NCBI RefSeq assembly: GCF_001984175.1
Contig: NZ_MTQP01000069.1
Location: 806,001-870,000, forward strand
DNA from: Saccharothrix sp. ALI-22-I
GTDB lineage: Bacteria > Actinomycetota > Actinomycetes > Mycobacteriales > Pseudonocardiaceae
Length of the DNA stretch: 64,000 bases
Direction of reading: 5' to 3'
Below the pieces are notes generated by a model. It saw only the letters and a list, made by a program, of their open reading frames with translations, searched no databases and was not told the DNA's origin. Below are positions 48,036 through 58,456 of the stretch, one piece after another (position 1 is the stretch's first letter; every line of letters begins with the position of its first letter). The position numbers were made by a program, and so were the translations under genes.

Positions 48036-49856
48036 TTACTGCTTCTCGGTGCTGGTCTTCTCGGGCGCGGTCTTCTCGTGCGCGGTCTTCTCGGGAGCGG
48101 GCTTGAAGTCGACGCCCGCCTCCTTGCGCTGCTGCGGGGTGATCGGCGCGGGCGCCGCGGTCAGCGGGTCGTAGCCGCCGCCGCTCTTCGGGAACGCGAT
48201 GACCTCGCGGATCGAGTCGAACCCGCCGAGCAGCATGGTGATCCGGTCCCAGCCGAACGCGATGCCGCCGTGCGGCGGCGCGCCGTACTTGAACGCGTCG
48301 AGCAGGAAGCCGAACTTCTCCTGCGCCTCCTCCGCGCCGATGCCCATGATCTCGAAAACGCGCTGCTGGACGTCGGCGCGGTGGATACGGATGGACCCGC
48401 CGCCGATCTCGTTGCCGTTGCAGACGATGTCGTAGGCGTAGGCCAGCGCGTTGCCCGGGTCTGTGCCGAACTTGTCGATCCACTCGGAGTTCGGCGAGGT
48501 GAACGCGTGGTGCAGCGCGGTCCACTGGCCGCTGCCGACCGCGATGTCGTCGCCGATCTTGTCCACGGCCTCGAACATCGGCGCGTCCACGACCCACACG
48601 AACGACCAGGAGCCCTCTTCGATCAGGCCGATCCGGGACGCGATCTCCACCCGGGCCGCACCGAGCAGGGCCCGCGCGCCGTCCGGCTCGCCCGCGCCGA
48701 AGAACACGCAGTCACCGGGGTTGGCGCCGACGGCCTTGGCCAGGCCGTCGCGCTCGGCGTCGGAGAGGTTCTTGGCGACCGGGCCACCGAGCGTGCCGTC
48801 CTCGTTGACCAGCACGTACGCCAGACCGCGGGCGCCGCGCTGCTTGGCCCAGTCCTGCCACGCGTCGAGCGTGCGGCGAGGCTGCGACGCGCCGCCTGGC
48901 ATGACGACCGCGCCCACGTACGCCGCCTGGAACACCCGGAACGGCGTGTCCTTGAAGTACTCGGTCAGCTCGGTGAGCTCCAGGCCGAAGCGCAGGTCAG
49001 GCTTGTCCGTGCCGTACTTGGCCATCGCCTCGGCGTAGGTCATCCGGCGGATCGGCGTGGCGATCTCGTAGCCCGCCAGGTCCTTCCACAGGCTCGCCAG
49101 GATCTTCTCGGACAGGGCGATCACGTCGTCCTGGTCGACGAAGCTCATCTCGATGTCGAGCTGGGTGAACTCGGGCTGCCGGTCGGCGCGGAAGTCCTCG
49201 TCCCGGTAGCAGCGGGCGATCTGGTAGTACCGCTCCAGGCCGCCGACCATCAGCAGCTGCTTGAACAGCTGCGGCGACTGCGGCAGGGCGTACCAGGAGC
49301 CGGGGCGCAGCCGGGCCGGCACCAGGAAGTCGCGCGCGCCCTCGGGGGTGGAGCGGGTCAGGGTCGGGGTCTCGACCTCGACGAAGTCCTCCGCGTGCAG
49401 AACCTCGCGGGCGATCCGGTTGGCCTCGCTGCGCAGCCGCATGGCCTTGGCCGGGCCGCTGCGGCGCAGGTCCAGGTAGCGGTGGCGCAGCCGCGCCTCC
49501 TCGCCGACCTGGAGGTGCTCGTCGAGCTGGAACGGCAGCGGCGCGGCCTCGTTGAGCACTTCCAGCTCGGAGGCGTAGACCTCGATGGCCCCGGTGGGCA
49601 GGTCGGGGTTCTCGCTGCCCTCGGGGCGGCGGGCGACCTCACCGACGACCTTGACCACGAACTCGGAGCGCAGCTTGTGCGCCCGCTCGGCCATCTCGCC
49701 CTCGCGGAAGACGACCTGCGCCACGCCGGAGGCGTCCCGGAAGTCGATGAAGATCACGCCGCCGTGATCGCGCGTGCGGGCCACCCACCCGGTCAGGGTG
49801 ACGGACTGCCCGGCGTGCTCGGCGCGGAGCGTCCCGGCCTGGTGCGTGCGCATCAC
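48036..49856 (-). CDS. aspS: aspartyl-tRNA synthetase with repetitive charged tail
   Basis: A 606-residue bacterial-type AspRS. The OB domain ([21 protein letters not shown]) is followed by class II motif 1 ([23 protein letters not shown]), motif 2 ([28 protein letters not shown]) and motif 3 ([16 protein letters not shown]), with a GAD insertion between motifs 2 and 3. It charges tRNA-Asp, and perhaps tRNA-Asn if GatCAB is present. The last about 20 residues ([18 protein letters not shown]) are a tandem five-residue repeat. ATG 49856 directly precedes a second ATG. Its leader can form two hairpins. Confidence 0.97.
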   Translation of the reverse strand: MMRTHQAGTLRAEHAGQSVTLTGWVARTRDHGGVIFIDFRDASGVAQVVFREGEMAERAHKLRSEFVVKVVGEVARRPEGSENPDLPTGAIEVYASELEVLNEAAPLPFQLDEHLQVGEEARLRHRYLDLRRSGPAKAMRLRSEANRIAREVLHAEDFVEVETPTLTRSTPEGARDFLVPARLRPGSWYALPQSPQLFKQLLMVGGLERYYQIARCYRDEDFRADRQPEFTQLDIEMSFVDQDDVIALSEKILASLWKDLAGYEIATPIRRMTYAEAMAKYGTDKPDLRFGLELTELTEYFKDTPFRVFQAAYVGAVVMPGGASQPRRTLDAWQDWAKQRGARGLAYVLVNEDGTLGGPVAKNLSDAERDGLAKAVGANPGDCVFFGAGEPDGARALLGAARVEIASRIGLIEEGSWSFVWVVDAPMFEAVDKIGDDIAVGSGQWTALHHAFTSPNSEWIDKFGTDPGNALAYAYDIVCNGNEIGGGSIRIHRADVQQRVFEIMGIGAEEAQEKFGFLLDAFKYGAPPHGGIAFGWDRITMLLGGFDSIREVIAFPKSGGGYDPLTAAPAPITPQQRKEAGVDFKPAPEKTAHEKTAPEKTSTEKQ

Positions 49857-49892
49857 GGGTACTGCTCTCCTCGGGTTGGCTCGAAAACTGGG

Positions 49893-49957
49893 GGCTAGCT
49901 CAACTGACTACTGGTCGTCAAGGCTAGCCAACGACCTGGTGGGTGGCGCCACCAGGT
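49893..49957 (-). promoter_or_regulatory. two hairpins in the aspS leader
   Basis: GGCTAGC (49893-49899) pairs with GCTAGCC (49923-49929), and ACCTGGTGG (49934-49942) pairs with CCACCAGGT (49949-49957). Both lie within 101 bases upstream of ATG 49856. They may be an attenuator or a terminator for upstream transcription; I see no T-box specifier or antiterminator sequence. Confidence 0.35.
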
Positions 49958-50139
49958 TTCCCCTCCGTGTTTCCTCCGCGTCCGAGCGCGGCGGTCCGCC
50001 CCCAGGGGTGCCCTTCCCCCTGCTCTACCGATCAGGGCTCCCTGTCGGACCGCCGCGGAACCCAGTGTGCCCAGCCGGTGCTGAACGATCGTTGAGCAAA
50101 CCTTTAATCCGCAGGTGGGAGAGGTTCTACGATCACCCG

Positions 50140-50820
<681 letters not shown>

Positions 50821-50841
50821 CGCGACCGGGGCCTGACGCGG

Positions 50842-50873
50842 CTGGGGCCGCCCTCGTGAGAGGACGGCCCCAG
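50842..50873. terminator. bidirectional terminator
   Basis: CTGGGGCCG (50842-50850) pairs with CGGCCCCAG (50865-50873), with CCTC/GAGG extending the stem inside; TTCGTTC follows. It sits between the convergent cyclophilin and subtilase genes. Confidence 0.8.
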
Positions 50874-50889
50874 TTCGTTCGGTCGTGGA

Positions 50890-52077
<1,188 letters not shown>

Positions 52078-52207
52078 GCGGATTCCGTTCTTCGAACGGT
52101 GGCTCGACTCACCCCGAGGAGCTTTGCAGGGCTCGGGGGTGACATTGGGCCACCTTGCCCTCGCTGACAGTCACAAACGTAGGCAACCGATGGGTTCCCT
52201 CGGAAGG

Positions 52208-52243
52208 GTGAACAATTGCCAGTTATCCCTGAGCGTGAACAAT
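52208..52243. promoter_or_regulatory. direct repeat GTGAACAAT x2
   Basis: GTGAACAAT occurs at 52208-52216 and 52235-52243, 27 bp apart, between the divergent subtilase and GNAT genes. It could be an operator. A third copy, as part of the palindrome GTGAA-CAA-TTCAC, lies inside the helix-turn-helix gene at 55235. Confidence 0.4.
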
Positions 52244-52308
52244 CGGTCCGACCAGGGGGTTCCCAAAATCCGGGAGCGGTGGTGTCACGGCGGCGCTACG
52301 GTCCGGAC

Positions 52309-52800
52309 ATGCGTTTGGAACCCGTGACCGCGGACAACTACCGGGCCGTGATCGGCCTGGAGGTCCACGAAGACCAGCGGACGTTCGTCGCGACGAACCT
52401 CAAGTCGATCGCGGACGCCTGGATCCACCGCCCGAAGTTGCAGCCGCTTGCCCTGTTCAGCGGAGCGGAGCTGGTGGGCTTCACCCTCCTCGAACGGGAC
52501 AGACCCGACGAGCTGCACATCGTCCGGTTCATGATCGACCGGCGCGCCCAGGGCCGCGGGCTCGGCCGCAAGGGCCTGGCCGCGATCGCCGACGTGGCAC
52601 GTGCCGAGGGCCGTACCGAGCTGGTGCTGAGCGTCGTGCCGGGCAACGCGGTGGCCCGCGGCCTGTACGCGGCGTTCGGTTTCGCCGACACCGGCGAGGT
52701 GGACGAGGGCGAGCTGGTGATGCGCCACCACCTCGCCCCGTCGACTCACCTCGCCGACCAGCACGTCACCGGTTCAGTTCACCGGGTCGGCGACCAGTAG
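52309..52800 (+). CDS. GNAT-family N-acetyltransferase
   Basis: A 163-residue spermidine/polyamine-acetyltransferase-like GNAT starting at ATG 52309. MRLEPVTADNYRAVIGLEV and HEDQRTFVATNLKSIADAW resemble the SpeG/PaiA-like group. The acetyl-CoA loop is VRFMIDRRAQGRGLGRKGLAAIAD, and the C-terminal motif B is LVLSVVPGNAVARGLYAAFGFADTGEV. The last codons overlap by 22 bases the 3' end of the convergent second subtilase gene. The substrate is a guess; a polyamine or amino acid is likely. Confidence 0.88.
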   Translation: MRLEPVTADNYRAVIGLEVHEDQRTFVATNLKSIADAWIHRPKLQPLALFSGAELVGFTLLERDRPDELHIVRFMIDRRAQGRGLGRKGLAAIADVARAEGRTELVLSVVPGNAVARGLYAAFGFADTGEVDEGELVMRHHLAPSTHLADQHVTGSVHRVGDQ

Positions 52801-53906
52801 AGGAGCCCTCCGCCCCACGGCAGTGGTGTCGCCTCGCGCAGGAGCTCGGCGTGCACCTGGGCCGGGGTGGCCGTGGTGTTGTTCTGGAGGTACCGGACGG
52901 CGACGCCGCTGACGAAGCCGGTCGCCATGGACGTGCCGCTGAGCGTGTTGGTGGCGGTGTCACTGGTGTGCCACGCCGAGGTGATGCCGACGCCCGGCGC
53001 GTACAGGTCCACGCCGGTGCCGTAGTTGGAGAACGACGCCCTGGCGTCGGTCTGGGTGGTCGCGCCGGAGGTGACGGCCTCGACGACCCGAGCCGGCGAG
53101 ACGTTGGCGACGCTGCCGTTGCTGCCGCCGGCGGTGACCGACGCGGTGATGCCCGCGGCGATCAACCGGCGCACCGCGTCGTCCAGCGCGACGGACGCCG
53201 AGCCGCCGAGGCTGAAGTTGGCCACGGCGGGACGGCGCGCGTTCACCCGCACCCAGTCCACGCCCGCGATGACACCGGAGGTGGTGCCGCTGCCGGAGCC
53301 GTTGAGCACGCGCACCCCGACCACCCGCACGCCCTTGGCCACGCCGTACGTGGTGCCGGCGATGATGCCGGCGACGTGGGTGCCGTGCCCGTTGTCGTCC
53401 TGGGCGACGGAGTCGTTGTCGACGGCGTCGTAGCCGTGGACGGCACGTCCGCTGAACTGGGTGTGCGTGGTCCGGATGCCGGTGTCGATCACGTACGCGG
53501 TGACGCCGGTGCCGAGGGAGGTGTAGTTGTAGGTGGTGCTCAGCGGCAGGGCGCGCTGGTCGATCCGGTCCAGGCCCCAGGGCGCGTTGGGCTGGCTGGC
53601 GTTGGCGTGCACGACCTGGTCCTGCTCGACGTACTCGACGGCCGGGTCGGCGGCGAGCCGGCGGGCCTGCTGCGGGGTGAGCGACGCGGTGAAGCCGCCG
53701 AACGCGGCGAATCTCCGCGTCACCTGACCTTGGAGCCGGCTTTCGACGGCACCGGCTGTGGTGAGGTCCTTGAGCTTGACGATGTAGCTGCCGGGCACGG
53801 CGGTGGGCGAGCCCGCGTGCAGGACGGCGCCCTCGGCGTGGGCGGGCGCGGCGAGCAGGGTGACGGTCAGGGCGGTGGCGGCGAGGCCCGGTAAGAGCTT
53901 GCGCAT
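52779..53906 (-). CDS. S8 subtilase paralogue, probable pseudoprotease
   Basis: A 375-residue tandem paralogue with Sec signal (ending APAHA) and I9 propeptide. D141 (YVIDTG), H174 (NGHGTHVAG) and S326 (SGTSMATG) are kept, but the oxyanion-hole Asn is Gly (TAGGSN at 259-263 against AAGNSN in the first copy), and the normal MATPHVAG reads MATGFVSG. The C-terminus differs (LLREATPLPWGGGLLYWSPTR), without the LAPTA end. Loss of the oxyanion Asn should cut activity strongly, so it may be a propeptide/inhibitor carrier or a decoy. Behind its 5' end lies a scar of a third copy. Confidence 0.9.
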   Translation of the reverse strand: MRKLLPGLAATALTVTLLAAPAHAEGAVLHAGSPTAVPGSYIVKLKDLTTAGAVESRLQGQVTRRFAAFGGFTASLTPQQARRLAADPAVEYVEQDQVVHANASQPNAPWGLDRIDQRALPLSTTYNYTSLGTGVTAYVIDTGIRTTHTQFSGRAVHGYDAVDNDSVAQDDNGHGTHVAGIIAGTTYGVAKGVRVVGVRVLNGSGSGTTSGVIAGVDWVRVNARRPAVANFSLGGSASVALDDAVRRLIAAGITASVTAGGSNGSVANVSPARVVEAVTSGATTQTDARASFSNYGTGVDLYAPGVGITSAWHTSDTATNTLSGTSMATGFVSGVAVRYLQNNTTATPAQVHAELLREATPLPWGGGLLYWSPTR

Positions 53907-54411
53907 ACGGCTTTCCTTTGCAGGGGAAGGGAACCCGGGCGCGGATCACGCGCCGGGGTTGCCAGTGTGCCGAACTCCGGTCGGGCCGTGGGCGCCGGAC
54001 GGAGCAGTCGGTTCGGGGAACCACCCGCCAGGGGCACCGGCCCGCCCGCCCGCGACAACGTGATTGAGAAGTGATTCAACGCTGTGGATAAATGCTTTCG
54101 CCGGGGCCGTCGAAACGAGAAGCGATGACGCCCGCTTCGGCGGTAGATGTGTTCCACGTCACTGACCGCCTTGAGCCTATGGGCTGCTTCGACTACCGGA
54201 AAGGGACCAGATGTCCCAGCGTGGTGCGGTGATCGTGTGGTAGCCGACTCTTCACACCACTGCTGTTGATGAGAATTCAAACATTCCACAGCCCGCAGGA
54301 TTTGCCGTCCGATTCGGTTAAATTCACGCCGGGAAACCCGATCGGCTGTACCGTCCTGGTGATTTCGCGCGATAACGTCGCTCGCCTTGTCCACCGGAGA
54401 ACGGAGCGAAG
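53907..54411. other. 505-base intergenic region, lower GC, with a gene scar
   Basis: No complete gene is seen. It holds the promoter of the second subtilase, the subtilase 3' scar at 53988-54022, and from about 54060 an A/T-richer stretch (GAGAATTCAAACATTCC; GGTTAAATTCAC) leading to the helix-turn-helix gene, whose start has GGAG upstream. The composition differs from the flanks and marks an insertion/deletion point or a promoter. Confidence 0.5.
53988..54022 (-). pseudogene. 3' scar of a third subtilase
   Basis: The 35 bases match positions 50897-50931 of the first subtilase at 30 of 35. Read on the minus strand they encode GSPNRLLRPAPTA against GSPNRLLYLAPTA at the end of the first protease, but no stop follows. 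It is likely the remnant of a duplicate lost by recombination between tandem copies. Confidence 0.65.
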
Positions 54412-55374
54412 ATGCCTACGCCAGTCGTCGGACCGGAATCGCGGGTACGCGATCCCCGACGGATCGACGCGGGGTCCGACCCCTTCGCGGACGCATTGCG
54501 TGCGGCGATCCGAGCGAAAGGGCTCAGCCTGGAACGCATCCAGCACAAGCTGCGAGGGCGGGGCGTGGCGGTCAGCATCGCCGCGCTGAGCTACTGGCAG
54601 TCGGGCAGGCGGCGACCCGAGCGACCGGATTCGCTCACCGCTGTCAGCCACCTGGAGGAGATCCTGGACGTCGGCCCCGGCGGGCTCAGCACGCTGCTCG
54701 GACCGCCCCGGCCCCGAGGCAAGGCCCGTCCCCGGTCACGCGTGTCCGGCCCGGAGGGCTGGGTCGGCGAGAACGACTACGCGACCATCGCGGAGCTGCT
54801 GGCCGACGTCGACACCAGCACCGACCAGGACCTCACCCGGCTCAGCCTGCGCGACCAGGTGGAGCTGGCGATGGACGGCAGCACCCGCCGGGTGCGGTCG
54901 CGGCAGGTGCTGCGCGCCGAGCGGTCGGGCGTGGACCGGGTGCTGCTGGGCTACGACACCCGGCTGCCCGGTGACCCGCTGCCGGTCATCGGCACGCTGC
55001 GCTCGTGCAGACTGGGGAGGGTTTCCGCCGACCCGCGCAACGGATTGATGGTCGCCGAACTGCTGCTCGACCGCCCGTTGCGCCGAGGTGAGCGGACCGC
55101 CGTCGAGTACGAGCTGATCCACGTGGCACCGCACCACCCCACGTTCGACAACACGCACTCGCGGCGCTTCCGCCACCCCGTTCGCGAGTACGTCCTGGAG
55201 GTCCGCTACGACTCGCGGTGCCGACCCGCGCGTTGTGAACAATTCACGACCGGTTTGACCGGTGGAGAACCAACCGACGTACGCGAGACCCCGGTGGACA
55301 CTTGGGGCTACGCGTACGCGGTCGCGCTCGACTTCGGTCCCGGCGTGGTCGGCCTGCGCTGGGAATGGACCTGA
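54412..55374 (+). CDS. helix-turn-helix (XRE-like) protein with unknown C-terminal domain
   Basis: A 320-residue protein from ATG 54412. Residues about 24-95 look like an XRE-type domain: DPFADALRAAIRAKGLSLERIQHKLRGRGVAVSIAALSYWQSGRRRPERPDSLTAVSHLEEILDVGPGGL in pieces, with the helix-turn-helix around LSLERIQ..VSIAALSYWQSGRRRP. The remaining 220 residues form a beta-rich domain (VDRVLLGYDTRLPGDPLPVIGTLRSCRLGRVSADPRNGLMVAELLLDRPLRRGE) with no family I recognise. It converges with the acyl-CoA dehydrogenase gene with 1 base between. A GTGAACAATTCAC palindrome lies inside at 55235. Confidence 0.75.
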   Translation: MPTPVVGPESRVRDPRRIDAGSDPFADALRAAIRAKGLSLERIQHKLRGRGVAVSIAALSYWQSGRRRPERPDSLTAVSHLEEILDVGPGGLSTLLGPPRPRGKARPRSRVSGPEGWVGENDYATIAELLADVDTSTDQDLTRLSLRDQVELAMDGSTRRVRSRQVLRAERSGVDRVLLGYDTRLPGDPLPVIGTLRSCRLGRVSADPRNGLMVAELLLDRPLRRGERTAVEYELIHVAPHHPTFDNTHSRRFRHPVREYVLEVRYDSRCRPARCEQFTTGLTGGEPTDVRETPVDTWGYAYAVALDFGPGVVGLRWEWT

Positions 55375-55375
55375 T

Positions 55376-56539
55376 TCAATAGGAGCGCGGCAACTTCAAC
55401 GTGTGCTGCGCCACGTAGTTCAGGATCATTTCCCGGCTGACCGGGGCGATTCGGGACAACCGGGACGCGGCCAGCATGGCGCCCAGTCCGTACTCGGACG
55501 ACAGCCCGTTGCCACCGTGCACCTGGATGGCCTGGTCCACCGCCGCCGCCACCGCCTCCCCCGCCGCGTACTTGGCCATGTTGGCCGCTTCCCCGGCAGC
55601 CCGGTCCTCCCCAGCGTCGTAGAGAGCCGCGGCTTTCTGGGTCATCAGCCTCGCCAACTCGACCTGGATCGCGCACTGCGCCAACGGGTGCGCGAGGCCT
55701 TGGTGCGCGCCGATCGGCGTATCCCAGACGGTCCTGGTGCGGGCGTACTCGGCCGCCAGGTCGAGTGCGCGGCGGGCCATGCCGGTGGCGAAGGACGCCG
55801 CCATGATCCGCTCCGGGTTGAGTCCGGCGAACAGCTGGGCCAGGCCCGCGTCCTCGGTGCCGACCAGCGCGTCCAGTGGCAGGCGCACGTCGTCGAAGAA
55901 GCAGGTGAACTGCTTCTCCGGCGACAGCACTTCCATCGGGATGTGCCGGTAGGTGAAGCCGGGCGCGTTCGTCGGCACGATCATCAACGACGGCAGCAGC
56001 CGTTGGCCCGTCGCGTCGACATGCCGGGCCACCACAAGAACGGCCTCGACTTCGTCCACACCGGAGATGTAGTACTTGCCGCCGTTGAGGACCCACTCGT
56101 CGCCGTCGCGGTGGATGGCGGTGGTGAGCTTGTGCGAGTTGGAGCCCGCGTCCGGCTCGGTGATGGCGAACCCCATCTTGGTGGTGCCGTCGGCGAACCC
56201 CGGCAGCCACCGCTGCTTCTGCTCGTCGGTGCCGAAGCGGGCGATCACCGTGGCGCAGATGGCGGGCGAGACGACGGTCAGCAATAACGGGCAGCCGGCC
56301 GTCGCCAACTCCTCGCACACGGCGGCCAGGTCACCGATCCCACCGCCACCACCGCCGTACTCCTCGGGCACGGCCACGCCGAGGTAGCCCAGCTTGCCCG
56401 CCTCGGCCCACAGCTCGTCGGTCTTCTCCCCCGCCCGCGCCTTGGCGGTGAAGTACTCGTGGCCGTACTTGCGGGCCATGTCGGCGACGGCCTTGCGCAG
56501 CGCCCGCCGCTCCTCACTCTCGGTGAAGTTGATCATCAC
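55376..56539 (-). CDS. acyl-CoA dehydrogenase (last gene of the operon)
   Basis: A 387-residue FAD-dependent dehydrogenase. The N-terminal helical domain starts FTESEERRALRKAVADMARKYG; FAITEPDAGSNSHKLTT is the FAD/substrate strand, and DEWVLNGGKYYISGVDEVEAVLVVA follows. The C-terminal helix has ILNYVAQHTLKLPRSY, and QVHGGNGLSSEYGLGAML replaces the usual region around the base. It should oxidise a branched or long acyl-CoA using ETF. ATG 56539 overlaps the carboxylase gene by 4 bases. Confidence 0.9.
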   Translation of the reverse strand: MMINFTESEERRALRKAVADMARKYGHEYFTAKARAGEKTDELWAEAGKLGYLGVAVPEEYGGGGGGIGDLAAVCEELATAGCPLLLTVVSPAICATVIARFGTDEQKQRWLPGFADGTTKMGFAITEPDAGSNSHKLTTAIHRDGDEWVLNGGKYYISGVDEVEAVLVVARHVDATGQRLLPSLMIVPTNAPGFTYRHIPMEVLSPEKQFTCFFDDVRLPLDALVGTEDAGLAQLFAGLNPERIMAASFATGMARRALDLAAEYARTRTVWDTPIGAHQGLAHPLAQCAIQVELARLMTQKAAALYDAGEDRAAGEAANMAKYAAGEAVAAAVDQAIQVHGGNGLSSEYGLGAMLAASRLSRIAPVSREMILNYVAQHTLKLPRSY

Positions 56540-58449
56540 ACCGCAGCCCCTTCACTCGACCCCGCAAGCGGGTCTTCGGCTACTACCGCGAGCACATCGC
56601 CCGCATCCACCTGCTGACCCGCCTGCACGAGCACTTCCACCACCGTGCCGCCGGCCGCCGACGGCACCCGGTGCTCCATCTTCATCGCTTCCAGCACGAA
56701 CAGTTCCGCCCTCGGCTCCACGCGCTGCCCCGGCTCGACCGCGACCCGGACCACGGTGCCGGGCATCGGTGCGACGGTGGCGCCCTCGGCGACCTTGGCC
56801 GCAGGCTCCGGGAACCGCGGCCGGAGCTTGAGCGACACCGCGCCCACCTCCACCCGGTCTCCGTACACCGCGACCGGGAACGTGGTGCGCACCCCGCCCC
56901 GCTCCACCGTCACCTCTGTCGGCGACGCCGCCACGACCGTCAGGTCCAGGCTCGTCTCCACGCCCGCGCGGGTGTGGCGGTAGTCGACCTCCACCGTGTC
57001 GCCGCCGTGCTCGAACACGGTCTTCTGCGGCTGGGACGGGAGGTTCCGCCAGCCCAGCGGGAGGGAGGCCAGTGGGAGTGAGCCGCGGCGGCGTTCGGCC
57101 AACGCGAGCGCGGCGGCCAACGCGGCGGGCCGCACGTCTGCGTCGGGCGGGGTTGTCAGCGCGTGTTCGTCGAGGAACCCGGTGTGGGTGTTGCCCGCGC
57201 CGAACTCCGGGTGCCGCAGCGTGCGCACCAGCAGGTCCCGGTTGGTGACCAGACCGTGCAGTTCGGTGCGCTCCAGCGCGGCGGCGAGCTTGCGGATCGC
57301 CGCGTGCCGGGTCGGCGCCCACGCGATGACCTTGGCCAGCATGGGGTCGTAGTGCACCCCGACTTCGGTGCCGTCCTCCACACCGCTGTCCACGCGCACC
57401 CCGTCCGGCACGGCGAACCGGTGCACGGTGCCGCTCGCCGGCCGCCAGTCGTGCGCCGGGTCTTCGGCGTACAGCCGGGCTTCGATCGCGTGGCCGTTCG
57501 GTGTCGGCGGTTCCCCGTGGAGCCGCGCGCCTTCGGCGATCGCGAGCTGCCAGGCCACCAGGTCGACGCCGAACACCTCCTCGGTGACCGGGTGCTCGAC
57601 CTGGAGCCGGGTGTTGACCTCCAGGAAGTGGAACGAGCCGTCGTCGGTGAACAGGAACTCCACCGTGCCGGCCCCGACGTACCCGATCGCCTCGGCGGCC
57701 TTGGTCGCCGCGTCGAACAGCCGCGCACGCGCCTGCGGCGTGACGGCCGGGCTGGGCGTCTCCTCGATGATCTTCTGGTGCCGGCGCTGGATGGAGCACT
57801 CCCGCTCCCCCAACGCCCACACCGTGCCGTGCGCGTCGGCCAGGACCTGCACCTCGACGTGCCGTGCGTGCTCCAGCAACGGCTCGCAGAACACCGTGCC
57901 GTCGCCGAACGCCGACTCGGCCTCGCGACGGGCCGCCGCGACCTGCCCGGCCAACTCGGCCGCGGACCGCACCACCCGCATCCCCCGGCCACCGCCACCC
58001 GCGGATGCCTTGACCAGCAGCGGGAACTCCCGGGCCGACTCCGGGTCAAATTCCGGCAGCACCGGCACGCCGGCGGCGGCCATCCGCTTCTTGGCCGCGA
58101 CCTTGGAGCCCATCGCATCGATGACCTCCGGGTCCGGCCCGACCCACGTCAACCCGGCGGCCTGCACGGCACGCGCGAAGGAGGCGTTCTCGGACAGGAA
58201 CCCGTAGCCCGGGTGCACCGCATCCGCACCGGCCGCGAGCGCCGCCGCCACCAACGCGTCACCACGCAGGTAGGTCCCGCTCGGCGCGTCCCCCGGCAGC
58301 CGCACCGCCGCGTCGGCCTCCCGGACGTGCGGCGCGTGCTCGTCGGGGTCGGAGAACACCGCCACCGGCGAGACCCCGACCTCCCGGCACGTCCGGATCA
58401 CCCGACGCGCGATCTCGCCCCGGTTGGCGATCAACAGCTTGCGGATCAT
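56536..58449 (-). CDS. acyl-CoA carboxylase alpha subunit (biotin carboxylase + BCCP)
   Basis: A 637-residue fusion from ATG 58449. The biotin carboxylase core has KLLIANRGEIARRVIRTCREVG, HPGYGFLSENASFA, KASAGGGGRGMRVV (ATP-grasp Gly loop), EVNTRLQVEHPVTEEVFGVDLV and the RLYAEDPAHDWRPASG segment. A BT-like linker leads to the biotinyl domain with K590 in VLEAMKMEH. The gene is 7 bases after the beta subunit gene. Together they resemble methylcrotonyl- or geranyl-CoA carboxylases. It has the length of MccA/AtuF-type subunits. Confidence 0.93.
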   Translation of the reverse strand: MIRKLLIANRGEIARRVIRTCREVGVSPVAVFSDPDEHAPHVREADAAVRLPGDAPSGTYLRGDALVAAALAAGADAVHPGYGFLSENASFARAVQAAGLTWVGPDPEVIDAMGSKVAAKKRMAAAGVPVLPEFDPESAREFPLLVKASAGGGGRGMRVVRSAAELAGQVAAARREAESAFGDGTVFCEPLLEHARHVEVQVLADAHGTVWALGERECSIQRRHQKIIEETPSPAVTPQARARLFDAATKAAEAIGYVGAGTVEFLFTDDGSFHFLEVNTRLQVEHPVTEEVFGVDLVAWQLAIAEGARLHGEPPTPNGHAIEARLYAEDPAHDWRPASGTVHRFAVPDGVRVDSGVEDGTEVGVHYDPMLAKVIAWAPTRHAAIRKLAAALERTELHGLVTNRDLLVRTLRHPEFGAGNTHTGFLDEHALTTPPDADVRPAALAAALALAERRRGSLPLASLPLGWRNLPSQPQKTVFEHGGDTVEVDYRHTRAGVETSLDLTVVAASPTEVTVERGGVRTTFPVAVYGDRVEVGAVSLKLRPRFPEPAAKVAEGATVAPMPGTVVRVAVEPGQRVEPRAELFVLEAMKMEHRVPSAAGGTVVEVLVQAGQQVDAGDVLAVVAEDPLAGSSEGAAV

Positions 58450-58456
58450 CGCGTCC

